From contig NZ_CP019427.1 in NCBI RefSeq assembly GCF_009834545.1, positions 4,408,001-4,472,000 on the forward strand: 64,000 nt of DNA. The letters run 5' to 3'. The stretch comes from Pseudomonas sp. S04 (lineage in GTDB: Bacteria; Pseudomonadota; Gammaproteobacteria; Pseudomonadales; Pseudomonadaceae). Position numbers and translations under genes: made by a program. A model generated the notes under the pieces. That model searched no databases. It had not been told where the DNA came from and worked only from the letters and a program-made list of their open reading frames with translations. This document shows, one piece after another, positions 60,793 to 64,000 of this stretch (position 1 is the stretch's first letter; each line of letters starts with the position of its first letter).

Positions 60793-61560
60793 TCAGGACT
60801 TGAAGCAGGCGGCGCTGAGTTTGTCGAGCACTTGATCGGCACGCGCCTCAGCCTTGCTCATGGTCTGTTGCCAGACCGCTACGCAGGGCAACAGATCGGA
60901 TTCGTGCTCGGCCCTGGCCAGCCATTGCCAGCAATCGTGCCAGTCGCCCAGCGCAGCCTGCGCTGCCTTGAGCCGTGGCATGGCGGCCTTGGGTAAACGA
61001 TCCAGTTCCGGGTAGGCTTCGATGGCGTAGCGCACGCGCTTGATCAACAAGCGCAGGCGGTGACGGTCATGGGCCGGATCGTGCAGGGTCGTGTCCAGGC
61101 TATGCCACTGCTTGGCCAGGCGCTTCTCGATGCGTGCACGCAGGCGCTTGAGCAGCCCTTGGCGCTGGGAGGCGCGCAAGAACCGTGGAAAGGCATCGAG
61201 GACCATCAATAACTGCGCCAACTGGGGACTGTCGGCCACCGCCGGGTAGGCTTGGGCCATCTGCCGCATGCGTCGCTCGGCCGCAGTGGCTTGCCCGTGG
61301 TCGAGTAGATAGGCCGCCAACACTTCGCGGTCACGCAACGGGGTGGTCAAGGTGCCTACGCCCGCCGCAGACGCTTCCAGTTGCTCGACGCCGGGTAAGC
61401 CACGCAAGGGCCGCAACAGGCTGCGTAACCGGCGCACGGTGGTGCGCAAGTCATGCAATGCCTCCGGGTCGGTGTTGGCACTCAAGCGTGCCTGGCAAGC
61501 CAGCAAACGCACATGCAGGCCCAACACTTGAGCCACCAATCGATCCACCAACGCAGACAT
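60793..61560 (-). CDS. CHAD-domain protein
   Basis: The 255-aa product is a single CHAD (conserved histidine alpha-helical) domain with basic helices (LHDLRTTVRRLRSLLRPLRG near 35, HRLRLLIKRVRYAIEAY near 175). CHAD proteins bind inorganic polyphosphate. ATG 61560 follows GGAG. The next gene upstream on the same strand is the small lipoprotein, 88 bases away. Confidence 0.9.
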   Translation of the reverse strand: MSALVDRLVAQVLGLHVRLLACQARLSANTDPEALHDLRTTVRRLRSLLRPLRGLPGVEQLEASAAGVGTLTTPLRDREVLAAYLLDHGQATAAERRMRQMAQAYPAVADSPQLAQLLMVLDAFPRFLRASQRQGLLKRLRARIEKRLAKQWHSLDTTLHDPAHDRHRLRLLIKRVRYAIEAYPELDRLPKAAMPRLKAAQAALGDWHDCWQWLARAEHESDLLPCVAVWQQTMSKAEARADQVLDKLSAACFKS

Positions 61561-61648
61561 CCCGTTCTCCCCAGTCAACCCAGTCATCTTCACCAGTCTA
61601 CGCTAGGCGCAATAGCGGCTGCCGGTATTGCGCCAGGTCATGGATGGC

Positions 61649-61927
61649 TTATCGACCGGCGCGGGATTCGCGGATATAGAAGCGCGCCTTCTCGGCCTTG
61701 TTGGCGCAGCCTTCGAAGGCTTCGAATTGTTGCTGGGTCTTGGCCCCGGTCAACAGCGACAGGGCCTTGGAGTAACTCACGGTGCCGGCAAATCCTTCGG
61801 CCTTGGCCAGGTCCAGTTCTTTCCATGCGGAATCCAGTTGGCTAGCGCAACTATCGCGGTACGCCGTCTTGCCCGCGCAACCGGCCAGGACCAACGCAAT
61901 CAATGGCAGACAGATCCATGCTTTCAT
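61649..61927 (-). CDS. Small lipoprotein
   Basis: The 92-aa product has a lipoprotein signal peptide with lipobox LAGC and modified Cys17. The mature part (SAWKELDLAKAEGFAGTVSYSKALSL, split) is a helical bundle-like domain with a Cys pair. ATG 61927 follows GAGGTG. Function unknown; similar small lipoproteins occur widely in pseudomonads. Confidence 0.8.
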   Translation of the reverse strand: MKAWICLPLIALVLAGCAGKTAYRDSCASQLDSAWKELDLAKAEGFAGTVSYSKALSLLTGAKTQQQFEAFEGCANKAEKARFYIRESRAGR

Positions 61928-62140
61928 CAATGACACCTCAAGGTAGAAATACAATCGTGCAGGGTAAGACGGTCAACGCGGGTAAAAGTGCCTTGGCCCA
62001 TCGCTGGAAACTATAGCGTCGGCGAGAATACCCATGCGCCGTCATCCAGTGTCGAAAAAACGACTGCTTGTGTCTGTGTGATTGAAGCACGCCCCTGAAA
62101 GGGTGCATTGTTAAAACCTGTTTGGCGAAGGATCAAGTAC

Positions 62141-63178
62141 ATGAAGAAGCGTGTCGCGCTGGTGCTCGGCTCCGGTGGCGCCCGGGGCTATGCCCATATC
62201 GGGGTCATCGAGGAAATTGAACGACGAGGCTACGACATCTCCTGCATCGCCGGTTGCTCCATGGGAGCAGTGGTGGGTGGTATCTACGCCGCGGGCAAAC
62301 TCAACGAATACCGTGACTGGATCGAAAGCCTGGATTACCTCGATGTGTTGCGCCTGGTAGACGTGAGTTTTCGCCTGGGGGCCATACGCGGCGAAAAAGT
62401 CTTCGGGCAGATCCGCAAGATCGTCGGTGAGATCAATATCGAAGAGCTGCGCATTCCCTACACGGCCGTGGCTACCGACCTGACCAACCAGCAGGAAATC
62501 TGGTTTCAGGAAGGTTGTCTGCACCAGGCCATGCGTGCCTCGGCGGCCATTCCGAGCCTGTTCACCCCGGTGATGCAGGGCAATCGCATGCTGGTGGACG
62601 GTGGCTTGCTCAACCCGCTGCCGATCGTCCCCGTGGTCTCCAGCCACTGCGACCTGATCATCGCGGTCAACCTCAACTCCACCAACCAGAAGCACTATCA
62701 GTTGCCGGTGATCCAACGCCCCGCCGCGTTCAAAAGCCGCTTCGACAGCCTGATCAACTCCCTCGGCTCGCACCTGCCGTTCCGCCGCAAGCAGGCCGAA
62801 CAATTGCTCCTGCTGGAGCAGGAAGCGTTGCGCAGCGAAGCCGCCGAGATCAACCCCTGGCTCGAAGGTGCCGAACCCGAAGCGCAGCAGCCCGCAGCCG
62901 CCCCCGAAACTGAAGGGGCACCCAAGTCGGCGACCGGCTCGTTCATCATCGACAACGTCGGCCCTGCCTCCCTGCTCGACCTGATCAACCAGAGTTTCGA
63001 GGTCATGCAAACCTCCCTGGCGCAGTACAAGATTGCCGGTTATCCACCGGACATCCTGATCAACGTGCCAAAGCGCGTCTGCCGGTTCTTCGAGTTCTAC
63101 AAGGCCCCGGAACTGATCGCCCTGGGCCGCGAGATTGCCCGCGACACCCTGGACCGCTACGAGAGTGAGCGCGATTGA
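62141..63178 (+). CDS. Patatin-like phospholipase (RssA family)
   Basis: The 345-aa product has the catalytic motifs of patatin enzymes: the oxyanion loop GSGGARGYAHIG near residue 11, the nucleophile Ser in AGCSMGAVVGG near 43, and the Asp in VDGGLLNPLP near 155. The C-terminal 130 residues hold an Ala/Pro-rich linker and an extra domain (VGPASLLDLINQSFEVMQTS). No secretion signal is seen. ATG 62141 follows GAAGGA. Confidence 0.9.
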   Translation: MKKRVALVLGSGGARGYAHIGVIEEIERRGYDISCIAGCSMGAVVGGIYAAGKLNEYRDWIESLDYLDVLRLVDVSFRLGAIRGEKVFGQIRKIVGEINIEELRIPYTAVATDLTNQQEIWFQEGCLHQAMRASAAIPSLFTPVMQGNRMLVDGGLLNPLPIVPVVSSHCDLIIAVNLNSTNQKHYQLPVIQRPAAFKSRFDSLINSLGSHLPFRRKQAEQLLLLEQEALRSEAAEINPWLEGAEPEAQQPAAAPETEGAPKSATGSFIIDNVGPASLLDLINQSFEVMQTSLAQYKIAGYPPDILINVPKRVCRFFEFYKAPELIALGREIARDTLDRYESERD

Positions 63179-63200
63179 GTATCCGCTGACCGGACACGGT

Positions 63201-63893
63201 TCAAGCGTCGCTCAACAACCGATACCCCACACCCGCCTCGGTCAGGATGAACCGTGGTCGGGTCGGGTCGTCCGCCAGTTTCTGGCGCAAGTGCCCCACC
63301 ACGATCCGCAGGTAGTGACTGTCCTCGACATGGGTCGGGCCCCAGATGTCCTTGAGCAGTTGCTGCTGGGTGATGACCCGCCCGGCGTGGCGTGCCAGTT
63401 GCGCCAGCACCGCGTACTCCTTGCGGGTCAGCGCCACTTCGGCACCGTCGAGCAGGACCCGGCGGTACGCCAGGTCCACCGTCAGCGGGCCAATGCTCAG
63501 CGCTGCTTCCGGCGCCTGGCCGGCGGGCGCCTGGCGCAACAGGGCTCGGATACGGGCGAGGAATTCCTGGATACCGAACGGCTTGGTCACGTAATCATTG
63601 GCGCCACCGTCCAGGGCCTCGACTTTCTGCCCCTCGCTGGCGCGCACCGACAACACCAGCACCGGCACTTTCGACCACTCGCGAAATTCGCGCAGGACCT
63701 GCTGGCCATCCATGTCCGGCAGGCCGAGGTCGAGCACCAGCAAGTCCGGTTTGTTCAGCGCAGCCTGGGCCAGGCCTTCGGTGCCCGTGCCGGCTTCCAG
63801 CACTTTGTAGCCCTGGGAGACCAGGCTGATGCGCAGGAACTTGCGGATCTGCGGCTCATCGTCGATGACCAGGATGGTCGTGGTTTGGCTCAT
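63201..63893 (-). CDS. kdpE: Response regulator KdpE
   Basis: The 230-aa OmpR-type regulator pairs with KdpD to control potassium uptake by KdpFABC. The receiver has VIDDEPQIRKFLR, the Asp in LLVLDLGLPDMDGQ near residue 52 and Lys in YVTKPFG. The winged helix has LTRKEYAVLAQLARHAGRV near 155 and VVGHLRQKLADDPTRPRF. ATG 63893 follows TGGAAACC; 63902 is the alternative. The kdpD gene lies 48 bases upstream on the same strand. Confidence 0.95.
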   Translation of the reverse strand: MSQTTTILVIDDEPQIRKFLRISLVSQGYKVLEAGTGTEGLAQAALNKPDLLVLDLGLPDMDGQQVLREFREWSKVPVLVLSVRASEGQKVEALDGGANDYVTKPFGIQEFLARIRALLRQAPAGQAPEAALSIGPLTVDLAYRRVLLDGAEVALTRKEYAVLAQLARHAGRVITQQQLLKDIWGPTHVEDSHYLRIVVGHLRQKLADDPTRPRFILTEAGVGYRLLSDA

Positions 63894-63941
63894 GGTTTCC
63901 ATTCAACATAAAGAACTGGCGACAGAGTAGCGCAGCCCGCC

Positions 63942-64000
63942 TCAGGCTTCACTTTCCAACCCCGGTTGTGCCTGCAACGGCAGGTGCAGGGTGATGCAGG
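63942..64000 (-). CDS. kdpD: Sensor kinase KdpD, last codons only
   Basis: The minus frame to the window edge reads ITLHLPLQAQPGLESEA and stops at 63942-63944. That is the typical KdpD C-terminus, and its place before kdpE agrees. The rest lies past the window. Confidence 0.8.
   Translation of the reverse strand, partial: CITLHLPLQAQPGLESEA

Overview
The window is a 64-kb piece of chromosome from a fluorescent Pseudomonas, most likely the P. fluorescens group. It is GC-rich and densely packed. It carries Pseudomonas markers: the OprI major lipoprotein, an Arg32-type EF-P next to its rhamnosyltransferase EarP, class I and class II DAHP synthases, a yqjD-like trio, and short intergenic gaps with strong hairpin terminators. 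I saw no rRNA, tRNA, insertion sequence, prophage or CRISPR array. Almost everything is core-type sequence. Regulatory and stress genes give it its character.

Layout. 1-4.5 kb: the tail of a LuxR-type regulator, a YegS-like lipid kinase, a small membrane protein, the molybdenum cofactor genes moeA-moaB and mobA, and a YgdI/R lipoprotein. 4.5-9.4 kb: an RluA-type pseudouridine synthase, a two-gene unit behind a near-perfect LexA box (UmuD-like protein plus an unknown 109-aa protein), a glutaredoxin-like protein, an Amt transporter and the yqjD/yqjE/yqjK-like operon. 9.4-10.8 kb: dGTPase.

11-23 kb is a signalling island. It holds a stand-alone receiver protein, a BvgA/RocA-like regulator, a 1208-aa BvgS/RocS-like hybrid kinase with two periplasmic solute-binding domains, and a large HD-GYP protein likely acting on c-di-GMP. 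After the MsrC and DUF815 ATPase pair on the other strand comes a second hybrid kinase.

22.9-24.4 kb is an oxidative-stress block: glutathione peroxidase and an OhrR-type repressor behind an OhrR-like operator, then msrB. 24.6-33.9 kb holds alaA, htpX, tpm, a ygiD-type dioxygenase, the DEAD-box helicase deaD/csdA, a crotonase, a spermidine-synthase-like protein and the class II DAHP synthase. 33.9-38.6 kb: a YcaQ-like DNA repair glycosylase, two DUF1127 proteins, two LysR regulators and a TauE/SafE transporter. 38.6-49.7 kb: efp-earP, a Gre-like protein, cysB, a universal stress protein, a 5'-nucleotidase, a ketopantoate reductase with a thioredoxin-like protein, a PilZ protein, the class I DAHP synthase, a small acetyltransferase, oprI and an L,D-transpeptidase. 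49.8-53.6 kb is the tesA / ybbA-ybbP divergent cluster, followed by greB. 54-64 kb: DoxX, mltF, tatD, a chemotaxis receptor, an Mpo1-like membrane protein, a TesB-like thioesterase, a CHAD protein, a lipoprotein, a patatin-like protein, and kdpE with the last codons of kdpD.

The most noteworthy units are: the 11-19 kb locus, where a RocR-like receiver without an EAL domain sits beside RocA/RocS-like partners and an HD-GYP protein with a long insertion; the SOS-controlled UmuD-like protein whose catalytic lysine position is arginine; and the gpx-ohrR operon with its palindromic operator. Starts were chosen by Shine-Dalgarno spacing and recalled family starts, and are given where they differ from the longest reading frame.
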